DNA of 64,000 nucleotides from Mediterraneibacter gnavus ATCC 29149 (GTDB taxonomy: Bacteria > Bacillota > Clostridia > Lachnospirales > Lachnospiraceae), in contig NZ_CP043051.1 of the NCBI RefSeq assembly GCF_008121495.1, positions 434,001 to 498,000 on the forward strand, in the 5' to 3' direction. Shown here piece by piece: positions 1 to 9,372 of the stretch. A program made the translations under genes and the position numbers. The stretch's first letter is position 1. Every line of letters begins with the position of its first letter. The notes below the pieces were generated by a model. It searched no databases, was not told where the DNA came from, and saw nothing but the letters and a program-made list of their open reading frames with translations.

Positions 1-3000
1 GAGGCACTGCTTCCGGTTCCTGATATAATACCTCTCCTGCCTCCTCTTCCATGTAGGCCCGTTTTTTAAGTTCTGAAACTGTAAATTTCATCTGAAAACG
101 CTGTTCTTCCGCAAACGGATATGCAAAGTCCAACTGTCTTTTCAGCTCTTCCCGGTATCCGGCATCATGAATCTGATTTGTATCCCAGTTTTCCAGTACA
201 TTTCGAGTCAGTTCATCCGCCGCTTCCCAGGCTCCCTCCATCTGAGCCGCGCCCAGACTGTCAACAACGGTAATTCCGATCGAACTTTCTGCCGGGGATG
301 CCGCAGGAAGCAGCCAGTCCAGATACGAATTCGCAGAAAGAACTTCATATGGAAGAAATGCTGTTTTTTCCCTTGTGGAAAGTGTTTCCAGCTTTGTCCG
401 TGCATCTTTGCACACTCCCGTCAGAATGAGCTTTTCCTTTGCTCTTGTCATTGCCACATAGAGCACCCGCATCTCTTCCCCTAAGTTTTCCACTGCCACC
501 TGTTTCTGGATTACTTTTTTTAACAGTGTCGGAGCCTTTGTTCTCTTTTTCAGATCAATCACATCCATTCCCACACCAAGCTCCGGATGGATTACAATAC
601 TGCCCTTCACATCCTGCGTATTGAAAAGTTTTCCCATACCTGCCACGATCACAATTGGAAATTCCAGCCCCTTGCTTTTGTGGATACTCATGATACGGAC
701 TGTATCCGCCTGTTCATCTGCAAGATTCGCCTCTCCATAATCCACATTATATTTTTTGAGCTGTTCAATATACCGCACAAAATTGAACAGTCCCTTATAG
801 CTGGTTCCTTCATAGGCTGCTGCCTTTGCGACCAGCATCTGTACATTTGCCATTCGCTGTGCACCACCCGGCATCGCCGAAATACACATACCGTACCCCG
901 TTTTTTCTATAATCTCCCACAACAGATCATGCATCGCTGTATATGGAAGCATATCCCGGAATTCCGACACCCGGCAAAGGAAGTTTTTCAGTTTTTGCTG
1001 CAGGATTGGTTCCTTCTCCTTTTCATCATCAGACGCATAGGCGTGAACCGCTTCATAGAAAAAGAGTTCCGGATACGTACTTCTTATCTTTGCCAGTTCT
1101 CTCGCATCCAGCCCCGCAAACGGTGACGTAAGTACTGCCGCCAGCGGCAGGTCCTGACGCTCATTGTCCAGAATCTGCAGATAATCCAGAAGAACACTGA
1201 CTTCATACGTTTCAAAATATCCTTCTCTGCTTCCCACATGTGCAGAAATTCCTTCTTCTGCCAGAACCTGAGCAAACACATCTGCCCAGCCTTTGATGCT
1301 TCTCGTCAGGATCACAATATCTTTATATTGTACCGGACGGTATTCCTTTGTCTTTTTATCCACCACCTGCCCCTGTAAAAGCAAGAGTTTGATGCGGTCT
1401 GCCACTGCCCGGGCTTCCAGACGGCGTGCATTGTCCTCTTCTTCCAGCTCCTGTGCATCTACTAAAAGAAGCTCTGCCCGATTTGCCGATACTCCGTTTT
1501 GCTCCCTGCTCTTTGGATAATCAGCTCCCGGATAAAGTGCCGCACGGGCATCATACTCCACACCGCCCACACTTTTGTGCATAATCTGCTCAAACACGTA
1601 GTTCGTGGCATCCAGCACCTCCTTGCGGCTTCGGAAATTCCGGTCCAGATCGATTCGCTGCTTCTCGCTGTCTGCCTGGCTGTATGTATCATATTTTTCC
1701 ATAAACAGTTCCGGTCTGGAGAGGCGGAAACGGTAAATACTCTGTTTGACATCTCCTACCATAAACACATTGTAACTTCCGCGGCTCACAGTAGACACAC
1801 TGGTCAGAATCGCTTCCTGGATCAGGTTGCTGTCCTGATACTCGTCGATCATCACTTCCTCAAACTGCTCCTGATATTCTCTCGCCACAGCAGATGGTAC
1901 CAGACTTCCGTCTTTTTCTTCTGTCAGAATCTGCAGGGCAAACTGCTCCATGTCCTGAAAATCAATCACATTGCGGCTTCTCTTTTTCTCTGCAAACAGC
2001 CTTGCAAAGGTTGTCACAAGAAAGACCAGTTCTTCCATGGTACTTCCTGTATTTCGCAAATCTTCTGCCAGTTCCTCGGGCGTTTCGTAAAAACAGGTTT
2101 CCTGCAGATCTTTTACCATCTTCTTGGCTTTTTCCCGCAGCATCTTCACTGCTTCTTTCTTCTCTGGATCAATCGTCTCATCCTTTTTGGCAGAAAGCCG
2201 CTTCCATGCAATCTGATTGATCTTCCCGTAAAATGCTTCAAACGTCTCTGCCTTTTCCATAGTCTCGATCATCATAAGATCCGCTTCCAACGCCTCTGCA
2301 TACAGATACGGTCCGTCAGACTCCTCACAGATATGCAGCGCCTCATTCAGCAGAATCCTTGCCCCCTGCAGGTTCTGACGGATACTTTCGATCAGGATCT
2401 GTACAAATCCAGCGTCAGAAAAATGTTCGTTTTCCACCTGATAATTGTCCACACACGCATTCAGCCACTTTTCCGGCTGTGGATAGCTGCCCGCATATTC
2501 GTATAACTGCAGGATCACTTCTTCCAGCTGCCTGTCACTTCTCCCCGTAGAAAATTTCTCTGCAAATTCCAGAAAAGCCTCCGTTCCCTCATCATAGCAG
2601 GACTCCAGCATTTCCTCCAGAACATCCTGACGCAGTAATTTCAACTCCCCTTCTTCTGCGATCCGAAATCCCGGATCCAGATTAATGGCATGAAAATGCT
2701 CCCTTATCACAGACAGGCAAAAACTGTGGATTGTTGTGATCCGGGCGCTGTGGATGAGCGTTGCCTGCCTCTGTAAATGCACATTTCCCGGTGTGTCTTC
2801 CAGGGCATTTTCAATGGCATCCCGGATTCGCTCTTTCATTTCCGCTGCTGCCGCTTCGGTAAATGTCACGATCAAGAGCCTGTCTACATCCAGCGGATCC
2901 CTCTCATCCAACAGTCTCTGAATGATCCGCTCTACCAGAACCGCCGTTTTTCCGGAACCGGCCGCTGCGGAGACCAGAATATTCCTGTTTCTTAATTCAA

Positions 3001-3037
3001 TGACCTTTTTCTGATCTTCTGTCCACTGTACACTCAT
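1..3037 (-). CDS. addA: ATP-dependent helicase/nuclease subunit A, C-terminus cut by window edge
   Basis: Helicase-nuclease subunit of the AddAB (RexAB) complex, the Bacillota counterpart of RecBCD that resects double-strand breaks for recombination. The frame stays open from the ATG at 3035-3037 to the left edge, giving about 1012 residues of a family usually near 1200-1250. UvrD-type motifs are visible: Walker A AAAGSGKT (Lys30), FTEAAAAEMKERI, the Walker B region EVMIDEYQDSN, GDVKQSIYRFR, SIHKSKGLEFPIV and YVAMTRAKEKLIL. The C-terminal RecB-type nuclease motif would lie beyond the edge. The start overlaps the addB stop by four bases (ATGA), so the two are translationally coupled, and a GGAGG-like site lies upstream inside addB. 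Identification is secure. Confidence 0.97.
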   Translation of the reverse strand, partial: MSVQWTEDQKKVIELRNRNILVSAAAGSGKTAVLVERIIQRLLDERDPLDVDRLLIVTFTEAAAAEMKERIRDAIENALEDTPGNVHLQRQATLIHSARITTIHSFCLSVIREHFHAINLDPGFRIAEEGELKLLRQDVLEEMLESCYDEGTEAFLEFAEKFSTGRSDRQLEEVILQLYEYAGSYPQPEKWLNACVDNYQVENEHFSDAGFVQILIESIRQNLQGARILLNEALHICEESDGPYLYAEALEADLMMIETMEKAETFEAFYGKINQIAWKRLSAKKDETIDPEKKEAVKMLREKAKKMVKDLQETCFYETPEELAEDLRNTGSTMEELVFLVTTFARLFAEKKRSRNVIDFQDMEQFALQILTEEKDGSLVPSAVAREYQEQFEEVMIDEYQDSNLIQEAILTSVSTVSRGSYNVFMVGDVKQSIYRFRLSRPELFMEKYDTYSQADSEKQRIDLDRNFRSRKEVLDATNYVFEQIMHKSVGGVEYDARAALYPGADYPKSREQNGVSANRAELLLVDAQELEEEDNARRLEARAVADRIKLLLLQGQVVDKKTKEYRPVQYKDIVILTRSIKGWADVFAQVLAEEGISAHVGSREGYFETYEVSVLLDYLQILDNERQDLPLAAVLTSPFAGLDARELAKIRSTYPELFFYEAVHAYASDDEKEKEPILQQKLKNFLCRVSEFRDMLPYTAMHDLLWEIIEKTGYGMCISAMPGGAQRMANVQMLVAKAAAYEGTSYKGLFNFVRYIEQLKKYNVDYGEANLADEQADTVRIMSIHKSKGLEFPIVIVAGMGKLFNTQDVKGSIVIHPELGVGMDVIDLKKRTKAPTLLKKVIQKQVAVENLGEEMRVLYVAMTRAKEKLILTGVCKDARTKLETLSTREKTAFLPYEVLSANSYLDWLLPAASPAESSIGITVVDSLGAAQMEGAWEAADELTRNVLENWDTNQIHDAGYREELKRQLDFAYPFAEEQRFQMKFTVSELKKRAYMEEEAGEVLYQEPEAVP

Positions 3038-6000
3038 GACGGTTCCTCCCTGTTTTCGATTTCTTCTTCCATCCGGCGGATGACTTCTTCTTTCGAGTAC
3101 TTTTCCAGACTCCGGTACGCATAACCGTCCAGTCTTGGATCAAACCCGCAGATATCCCGGTATGCACAGTAGTCACACCCTGTACTTCCATTCAACTCAT
3201 ATGGATTTGCCTGTACTTCTCCTGCATAGATCTGCCGCTTCACCTGAGCTTCTTTTTTCTTTGTATAGGAAAGCATGGCAGCAAACGCCTCCGGAGGCAG
3301 TACTTTGGAATACCGGTTGAGACTTCCGTCCTTATTTTTCCCGATCGGGTTGAGAACCGATGTCCCCGAAAGCTGATGCTCCAGATGCTCGATCACCTCT
3401 TCCTTCGCATTGATCATTCCATCCAGCCTGAGCTCTTTTAAAATCTTCTCCTCCAGTGCATGATCATCTTTTTCTCTGTCCACGATCGGGTCTTTGATCC
3501 GATAATAAAAGATACCGGCAGGCTCTACTGTTTTCCCCGGCGCACGTCGTTCTTCCAGCTCCAGTGCCGCATTCAGATACACCGGAAGCTGCATCTGCAG
3601 CCCGTGATACAATGCCACAATATCAAAACTCTTCATTCCGGTCTTGTAGTCTGTCACTTTCACGTAAACCACATCTTCATCCTCGCAGGTATCGATCCGG
3701 TCGATCTTTCCGCTTCCGAAATTCATTTCATATCCGCTCGGTTCAAAATCCCCTTTTTCCATCTGCCTGGTCAGCGCCCACACCGAACGACGGATCAGCT
3801 GTTTGATGCGCACGATCATATACTCATTGCGGGCAGTACTGTAGAGTACCGTATTTCCGTAGTCTTTGATACTTTCCTCCACACTCTCCTCGATCATGGC
3901 ATCTCTCTGCACCTCTTCCAGTTTCGGCCACGGCATCCGCTTTTCCTGCGCCTTTCTTGCAAACCGCTCCATGGACTGATGGGCAATATTTCCCAGATCC
4001 ATCGCCTCAAACTCATATCGCTCCCGATCCGAAAGATGCAGTCCATAAGTCAGAAAATGCGCATAGGCACAGGCCGAGAACCGCTCCATCCTTGTAACAC
4101 TGAACTGCTTTTTCTCCCCGTATAATTCTGCTGCTTCTTCTCCTGTAAGCGCATCCGGTTTCTTTTTGAAAAATCCTGCATCCAGAATTCTGTCCACTTT
4201 CTGCCCTTCATTCTGCCGATACCAGGTATAGAGTTCTTTCCAGGATTCATCCACACCCAGATACCGGTCCCGAACTCCGCGGATCACAAATTCCAGCCCT
4301 TCTCCCAGAGTCAGCTCCCTCTGTGTCATGAGAAGCGCCTCTTCTTCTGTAACAACAAGCTTCGGAAACAGTTTTTTCAAATCCCAGACCAGATACGCCG
4401 GACGCAATGTTTTTCCGTCAGACGAAACCTTACTATATGAAATATGAAGAAACTCTTCCGGTTTGGTCAGATTCATATACAGATAAAATTTCTGAATATA
4501 CGTCTTTTCTTTTGCGCCCGGAGAAAGTGCCTGCTTTTCTTTCTGAAACCATTCCCGGTCCCGTTCGGTAAGCAGTCCTCCCTGCCCCATATTTCCCGGA
4601 AGCAGGGTATCATTCGCCCCCACAAAAAACAGGGCTTTCAGATTGCTTTTCAGACGGGTTCTCTGCACATCTCCAATCACAACCTGATCCATACCCGGCG
4701 GGATCACACCGACTTTTGCCTCTTCCAGTCCTGCATCCAGAAGCTCACAGTACTCTTTCAGAGAAATCCCCTCGTCTCCCAAAAGTTCTGCAAATTTGTC
4801 AAACAATTCCAACACAATACGATAGATCTGTGCGTACTCTTTCGCCAGTGCCAGCTCTTTCTTTTCCGCAAAACAGTTTTCCATCACTTTCAGCTTCTGC
4901 TGAATCTGATTTTCCACAAAGAAGCGATACACTGCTTCACAAATATCACGCACTGTCTTTTTTCGCTGTTTCAAAACAAAAACCAGTGACTGTGTCATCT
5001 CTACAAACCGGACCCGCAGACCATTTAGTACTGCCAGCTCTTCTTCATCAGCCGAACTTGTCTTTCTCGCCCAGACTGCCTGCCATTTTTTATAGCCTCT
5101 TAAGCCCACTGCTACCACATAATTTTCCAGACGATCGATCTCATCTCTTGTAAATTCCGTAAATCCGGTCCTTAGAAAACGGAACACACTCTCATAGGAA
5201 AAGTCCTGCTCCACCATGGACAGGACACTCCTCACATATTCTACAAATGCATTCAAAAGAATACTCTTTTTGTAGTCCATAAACACCGGAATCTGATACT
5301 CTGTGCATGCCCTCTCCAGATGATCTGCATATGTTCCCATATCACTGCAGATTACTGCGATATCCCGGTAGTGGTATCCTTTTTCCCGCACCAGTCTGCG
5401 GATCTTCTGTGCAGTCAGCTTTGCCTCCATATCCGGACTGCCCGCTGCATACACCGAAAGATGATCTGTTTCATCCGGATACTGTTTTCTGGAATAGCGG
5501 AACAACTCAGATTCCAGAAAGCCAAGCTCCGGATTGCTGCGAAACCGGTAAACCGGCTTGTCATACAAATAAATTGGATCGGCAATTTCTATTTTTCGCT
5601 CTCCCGCAATCTGTACCAGACCCGTCACCATCTGCTTACTGAGTGCAAACAACTGATACGGATGCGTATACCGAAACGCATCCTCCCTTCCATCCATCTC
5701 AACTGTTATTAAAACTTCTTTGCAAATGCTCATCAGCTCTCCAAGAAGCCGATTCTGCACTGGTGTAAATCCGGTAAATCCATCCAGTGCGATCACACTG
5801 TTTTTCAAAATCTCCGACTTTGCCACCATCTGACTGAGCACATCCAGCAGTTCTTCTTTTGTAATATATTTTTCTGCAAGAAACTGCTCGAACCCCTCGT
5901 ATATCATGCGGATATCTGACAGCTTATAATATAGAAAACTTTCTTCATCCAGATTTTCCATAAGCACATCCAGCTCTTCGAATCCGACTCCATACTGTGT

Positions 6001-6384
6001 AAACTCAGAGATCACCGACTTGACCTCACTGATGTATCCCTGCTTTTTCAAGTTCCCTTTTAATACCATCAGATGATCTTCGTATTGTCCGGCGATTTTC
6101 CGAAGAATCAGATTCTTTCCTTCATCATCCAGAACCTGTCCTCTCGACTGTCCCACTTCCTCAAAAATGCGGTGTGCCATTCGTCCAAAACTTAAAACAT
6201 CGATATTCATGATCCCGTGATTCGGGTGCAGTATACACAGATCCTGCTGCGTCTGCATCGTAAACTGTTCCGGCACGATGACCAGATAGTTTATTTCCGG
6301 ATGTTTCATTGACTCCTGAATGATCTTTTCATATAAATAATGCGATTTTCCCGCACCTGAATTTCCTAAAATAAATTGAAGCAT
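3034..6384 (-). CDS. addB: ATP-dependent helicase/nuclease subunit B
   Basis: Second subunit of the AddAB helicase-nuclease, 1116 residues, a normal length. It opens with a Walker A GNSGAGKS (residues 7-14). Near the C-terminus it has the nuclease core VTDYKTG. It also has the four cysteines of the AddB iron-sulfur staple: one in SACAYAHF, then C-x2-C-x5-C in the segment GCDYCAYRDICGF. In the family this cluster stabilises the nuclease domain. It is the first gene of the addB-addA pair and its stop overlaps the addA start. The 154 bp upstream holds a possible weak promoter (CTGGCA, 18 bp, TACAAT on the minus strand) but no other convincing gene. Confidence 0.97.
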   Translation of the reverse strand: MLQFILGNSGAGKSHYLYEKIIQESMKHPEINYLVIVPEQFTMQTQQDLCILHPNHGIMNIDVLSFGRMAHRIFEEVGQSRGQVLDDEGKNLILRKIAGQYEDHLMVLKGNLKKQGYISEVKSVISEFTQYGVGFEELDVLMENLDEESFLYYKLSDIRMIYEGFEQFLAEKYITKEELLDVLSQMVAKSEILKNSVIALDGFTGFTPVQNRLLGELMSICKEVLITVEMDGREDAFRYTHPYQLFALSKQMVTGLVQIAGERKIEIADPIYLYDKPVYRFRSNPELGFLESELFRYSRKQYPDETDHLSVYAAGSPDMEAKLTAQKIRRLVREKGYHYRDIAVICSDMGTYADHLERACTEYQIPVFMDYKKSILLNAFVEYVRSVLSMVEQDFSYESVFRFLRTGFTEFTRDEIDRLENYVVAVGLRGYKKWQAVWARKTSSADEEELAVLNGLRVRFVEMTQSLVFVLKQRKKTVRDICEAVYRFFVENQIQQKLKVMENCFAEKKELALAKEYAQIYRIVLELFDKFAELLGDEGISLKEYCELLDAGLEEAKVGVIPPGMDQVVIGDVQRTRLKSNLKALFFVGANDTLLPGNMGQGGLLTERDREWFQKEKQALSPGAKEKTYIQKFYLYMNLTKPEEFLHISYSKVSSDGKTLRPAYLVWDLKKLFPKLVVTEEEALLMTQRELTLGEGLEFVIRGVRDRYLGVDESWKELYTWYRQNEGQKVDRILDAGFFKKKPDALTGEEAAELYGEKKQFSVTRMERFSACAYAHFLTYGLHLSDRERYEFEAMDLGNIAHQSMERFARKAQEKRMPWPKLEEVQRDAMIEESVEESIKDYGNTVLYSTARNEYMIVRIKQLIRRSVWALTRQMEKGDFEPSGYEMNFGSGKIDRIDTCEDEDVVYVKVTDYKTGMKSFDIVALYHGLQMQLPVYLNAALELEERRAPGKTVEPAGIFYYRIKDPIVDREKDDHALEEKILKELRLDGMINAKEEVIEHLEHQLSGTSVLNPIGKNKDGSLNRYSKVLPPEAFAAMLSYTKKKEAQVKRQIYAGEVQANPYELNGSTGCDYCAYRDICGFDPRLDGYAYRSLEKYSKEEVIRRMEEEIENREEPS

Positions 6385-6538
6385 GCTGTGTCCTTTCTGG
6401 TGAGTTATAATACTTCTATTTTTTGCAACATCTCATCAAAACGATCCATCAATTCTTTATTCGGAATGGATACGTTTTCAACTCCTCTCCGATTCCATTA
6501 CTTCATATTGTATCAAACATGCCTCACACCTGCCAGTC

Positions 6539-7132
6539 TCAATTTTTAAAATCAGACAGCGCTCTTTTATTTTTGCCTTTACAGATCAACTGTGTCATCG
6601 TTCCCATCGGACAGTATACACACCAGGAACGGGGCTTAAACAACAGCATCGTCACAAATCCAAGTAAGGTAGAAGTCAGCATCACACTGTAAAATCCAAA
6701 TGCGAACTGCGCGATTCCCGGCGAAACATTCACGCCATGATACGCCCAGTTCCACGGAAGCTTCCAGGTCCATAACAAGGTAACTGCCTGATGCAGACTT
6801 TCTACTCCTGAAAACACAAGATACGTCGTCCACAGCATTTGAAAAAACATAGCAAAAAAGAAAATCAGAAATCCATAACGGAACGCTTTGCTTTTCATCC
6901 ATTTAGGAACATCCTTCCTGCGGGATAACCCAAATCTGCCTCCGATCAGCTCAAACAGCTGTCCTCTTCCGCAATAACGATTGCAGTACCCCTTGTTCCC
7001 CTTCACAATTGCAATGATCAGCGGAATAAAAAAGCATAACAGTCCCAGCCACGCAAATAGAATCTGAAAAAATCCCAACACCAGATACATCAGAGAAGCA
7101 ATCCACAAATAATCATACCAACTCTTTTTCAT
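6539..7132 (-). CDS. membrane 4Fe-4S protein, NapH/NosR-like
   Basis: Integral membrane protein of 197 residues. The start is placed at the ATG at 7130-7132, which overlaps the ferredoxin stop (ATGA); a longer frame reads into the ferredoxin gene and is not credible. It shows hydrophobic helices near residues 10-40, 80-105 and 145-165. Two cysteine motifs of the kind seen in NapH/NosR/YccM-type iron-sulfur membrane proteins are present: YCNRYCGRG, and CVYCPMGT near the C-terminus. In that family such proteins pass electrons across or along the membrane. Coupling to the preceding ferredoxin suggests a small two-component electron relay. The electron donor, the acceptor and the physiological role are not evident. 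Confidence 0.8.
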   Translation of the reverse strand: MKKSWYDYLWIASLMYLVLGFFQILFAWLGLLCFFIPLIIAIVKGNKGYCNRYCGRGQLFELIGGRFGLSRRKDVPKWMKSKAFRYGFLIFFFAMFFQMLWTTYLVFSGVESLHQAVTLLWTWKLPWNWAYHGVNVSPGIAQFAFGFYSVMLTSTLLGFVTMLLFKPRSWCVYCPMGTMTQLICKGKNKRALSDFKN

Positions 7133-7341
7133 TCTGCCGCCTCCTGAATTGAAATAACCGTTGCCGGACACGCTTTTACACACTTTCCGCAGCCAACACA
7201 TTTTTCCTGATCCACCACTGCCATCACTCCATGAAATATCTGAATTGCCGACATCGGACATACCTTGACACAGCATCCGCAGGCAACACAATCCCTTTCT
7301 TCCACATGGGCTTTTCTCTTTTTTCGTTTTACCTGATTCAT
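7129..7341 (-). CDS. 2[4Fe-4S] ferredoxin-type protein
   Basis: Seventy-residue ferredoxin with two complete CxxCxxCxxxCP motifs: CVACGCCVKVCP and CVGCGKCVKACP. It should carry two low-potential 4Fe-4S clusters in the cytoplasm. The basic N-terminus (MNQVKRKKRKAH) is an extension relative to minimal clostridial ferredoxins and might dock to the membrane or to its partner. An AGGAGG site lies 6 bp before the ATG. The stop overlaps the start of the membrane 4Fe-4S gene, so the two are probably made together. The long inverted repeat just upstream is read here as the terminator of the preceding hydrolase gene but could also affect this gene. Confidence 0.88.
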   Translation of the reverse strand: MNQVKRKKRKAHVEERDCVACGCCVKVCPMSAIQIFHGVMAVVDQEKCVGCGKCVKACPATVISIQEAAE

Positions 7342-7364
7342 AAGAATCCTCCTAAAAATAATAT

Positions 7365-7405
7365 AGAGTCAGCAGACAAATTTGTTTTCTTTGTCTGCTG
7401 ACTCT
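7365..7405 (-). terminator. intrinsic terminator after the hydrolase gene
   Basis: Perfect 16-bp inverted repeat (arms 7365-7380 and 7390-7405) with a 9-base loop. Read on the minus strand it is followed by the U-rich stretch TATATTATTTTT. It lies 75 bp past the esterase stop and 24 bp before the ferredoxin start. Confidence 0.8.
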
Positions 7406-7479
7406 GTCATTATATAAGATACATATGTTGTTTTCTGTGATATTATCACGCAGGCTTCTACTGATACCACCTCATGGAC

Positions 7480-8292
7480 TCATTCTTCCAGCCATTCGAA
7501 GGCTGTGTCAAACCATCCCGCCACATGTGGATTCAGATGTTCTCCTCTTACCTTCGTCTGTTCATTTGCAAGTGACAGCCCATGACATCCTCTGTGATAC
7601 ATATGGCACTCCGAATCTACTCCATGCCTCAACAATGCCTGGGCAAACAGTAATGCATTCTCTGCCGGAACCGTTCCGTCTGTATTCGTATGCCAGATAA
7701 ATGTCCTCGGCGTCTGTTCTGTCACAAGATTCTGCGCACCTTGCCACGCTTCTTCAACACTGATTCTTCTCCGTATGTCATCCTCTTTCGGCCATCCTGC
7801 CCTGAAGTCGATCACGGGATAACACAAGATCATGGCTTGTACCTGCATTTGTTTCTGGCTGTATCCTGTCTTTTTTATAAACCAGTCCTGCTGATAAAAT
7901 CCGCTGTAAAGCGCACACAGATTTCCGCCTGCCGAACATCCCAGGATCGTAATCTGCTCTCCGTCCACATTCCATACCTCCTGATGTTCCTTCACATATG
8001 CAACCGCTTTCGCAAGATCCATCTGCGGATATGGAAGAAGACCTTTCGTTTCATTCTCTTCCAGGACTGCATATTCCAGAATAAATGCCTGATACCCTCT
8101 TTTCAAAAATTCCAATGCGATCGGTTCGCTCTCTCTGTCTGACTGATATTCATATCCGCCACCCGGACAAATGATCACTGCCGGACGCCGACGCGCAGGG
8201 ACTCCTTCCAGATTGTTCTGCACGTAGGTTGTCAGAATTGTATCCCTTGTTCCGTATCCACTGTTTCCAAGATTGATTTTTTCATGCAGCAT
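7480..8292 (-). CDS. alpha/beta hydrolase, acetyl-esterase type
   Basis: Cytoplasmic alpha/beta hydrolase of 270 residues from the ATG at 8290-8292, chosen over an upstream ATG because AAAGGAG lies 8 bases before it. The nucleophile elbow is GCSAGG (Ser120). An oxyanion-hole PGGG lies at 43-46, the acid is probably Asp205 in NTDGTVP, and the base His237 in CHGLS. This matches esterases/deacetylases of the xylan-acetyl and BD-FAE class, which act on acetylated sugars or small esters. There is no signal peptide, so substrates would be imported. It may be co-transcribed with the aldo/keto reductase 93 bp upstream and ends at the terminator at 7365-7405. The true substrate is unknown. Confidence 0.85.
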   Translation of the reverse strand: MLHEKINLGNSGYGTRDTILTTYVQNNLEGVPARRRPAVIICPGGGYEYQSDRESEPIALEFLKRGYQAFILEYAVLEENETKGLLPYPQMDLAKAVAYVKEHQEVWNVDGEQITILGCSAGGNLCALYSGFYQQDWFIKKTGYSQKQMQVQAMILCYPVIDFRAGWPKEDDIRRRISVEEAWQGAQNLVTEQTPRTFIWHTNTDGTVPAENALLFAQALLRHGVDSECHMYHRGCHGLSLANEQTKVRGEHLNPHVAGWFDTAFEWLEE

Positions 8293-8385
8293 AGGTATTT
8301 CTCTCCTTTTTTCTCTTCTGCAAACATTATAGACATATCTTTCTGTTTCTGACAACCATTTTTGTTATCCCCTCGGCCAAACTCT

Positions 8386-9225
8386 TTATAAAATAGACAT
8401 GAACCACTCAACTGTCTTTGGATCATAGTGGGAGAAGAATAAGCTCTCACCGCCATCCAGTGCTTCAATTGCAGCCATATCCTCCGCGGTCAGTGTAAAA
8501 TCAAACACATCGATGTTCTGTTTCATCCTTTCTTTGTGAACAGATTTCGGGATGACTACAACGTCACTCTGCAGTAGAAATCGAAGGGCAGTCTGCGCCG
8601 CTGTTTTCTCATATTTCTTTCCGATTTCTGTAAGAACAGGGTTTGTAAACAGTCCATTTTTACCTTCTGCAAATGGTCCCCATGACTCAATCTGGCAGCC
8701 ATATTTCTGCATGTATTCTCTTGCAGTCTTCTGCTGCTGGAATACATGAGTTTCAACCTGATTGACCGCAGGCTTGATTTCTGAAAAATGTTCAAGATCA
8801 AGATATCTGTCCGGACCAAAATTGGATACACCTATGGCACGTATTTTTCCGGCTTTATAAAATTCTTCCATTGCACGATAAGTTCCATAATAATCGCCGA
8901 ACGGCTGATGGATCAAAAGCAGATCCAGATAATCGGTACGCAGTTTTTTCAGAGACTCTTCAATAGAAGCTTTTGCTTTTTCATATCCTGCATTTGTAAT
9001 CCATACTTTTGTTGTAAGGAAAAATTCTTCCCTCGGCAATCCACATTCAGCCAACGCGTCACCAACACCTGACTCATTTTGATATGCCTGTGCTGTATCG
9101 ATGCTTCTGTATCCCGTTTCAATTGCATCAAGGACACATCTCTTCGTATCTTCCGGAGCTGTCTGATAGACACCATATCCTAATTTGGGCATTTTGATTC
9201 CGTTATTTAAAGTTACATATTCCAT
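8386..9225 (-). CDS. aldo/keto reductase (2,5-diketo-D-gluconate reductase-like)
   Basis: NADPH-dependent carbonyl reductase of 279 residues. The AKR catalytic tetrad is complete: Asp43 and Tyr48 in SIDTAQAYQNE, Lys73 in LTTKVW and His106 in LLLIHQP. The phosphate-binding segment VIPKSVHKERMKQN near the C-terminus is also present. The cytoplasmic fold is a TIM barrel; substrates in the family include aldehydes, diketogluconate and methylglyoxal. A GGAGG lies 9 bases before the ATG. The gene is divergent from the LysR gene at 9373 across a 147-bp intergenic region with two inverted repeats. LysR control of this reductase is therefore a reasonable inference. Confidence 0.92.
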   Translation of the reverse strand: MEYVTLNNGIKMPKLGYGVYQTAPEDTKRCVLDAIETGYRSIDTAQAYQNESGVGDALAECGLPREEFFLTTKVWITNAGYEKAKASIEESLKKLRTDYLDLLLIHQPFGDYYGTYRAMEEFYKAGKIRAIGVSNFGPDRYLDLEHFSEIKPAVNQVETHVFQQQKTAREYMQKYGCQIESWGPFAEGKNGLFTNPVLTEIGKKYEKTAAQTALRFLLQSDVVVIPKSVHKERMKQNIDVFDFTLTAEDMAAIEALDGGESLFFSHYDPKTVEWFMSIL

Positions 9226-9263
9226 AAATAGTACCTCCTTTTATGAAAAGTATTTTTTCTTTA

Positions 9264-9338
9264 CAAGTGATACTTTACTTGATAATACGAAAAATGTACA
9301 ATATTTATATCGAAATCTGCTTTTCAGAAATCGAAAAG
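9264..9338. promoter_or_regulatory. two candidate LysR operators between aldo/keto reductase and LysR
   Basis: Two inverted repeats sit in the divergent intergenic region: CAAGT-N8-ACTTG at 9264-9281 and CTTTTC-N7-GAAAAG at 9320-9338. The second contains the T-N11-A spacing typical of LysR boxes. The sequence shows the repeats; regulator binding is inferred. Confidence 0.5.
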
Positions 9339-9372
9339 TGAATTTAATTTTTAAAAAATCCGAGGTGATAGT

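Noticed and set aside
1499..2506. 335-residue plus-strand open frame inside addA
   Set aside because: Antisense shadow of addA: rich in Cys, His, Leu and Phe with no domain, and the minus frame has all helicase motifs.
6385..6480. A 25-codon open stretch ending in TAA just before addB (reads like NKELMDRFDEMLQKIEVL)
   Set aside because: No acceptable start codon in its frame after the AGAGGAG site; too short and unsupported to call a gene.
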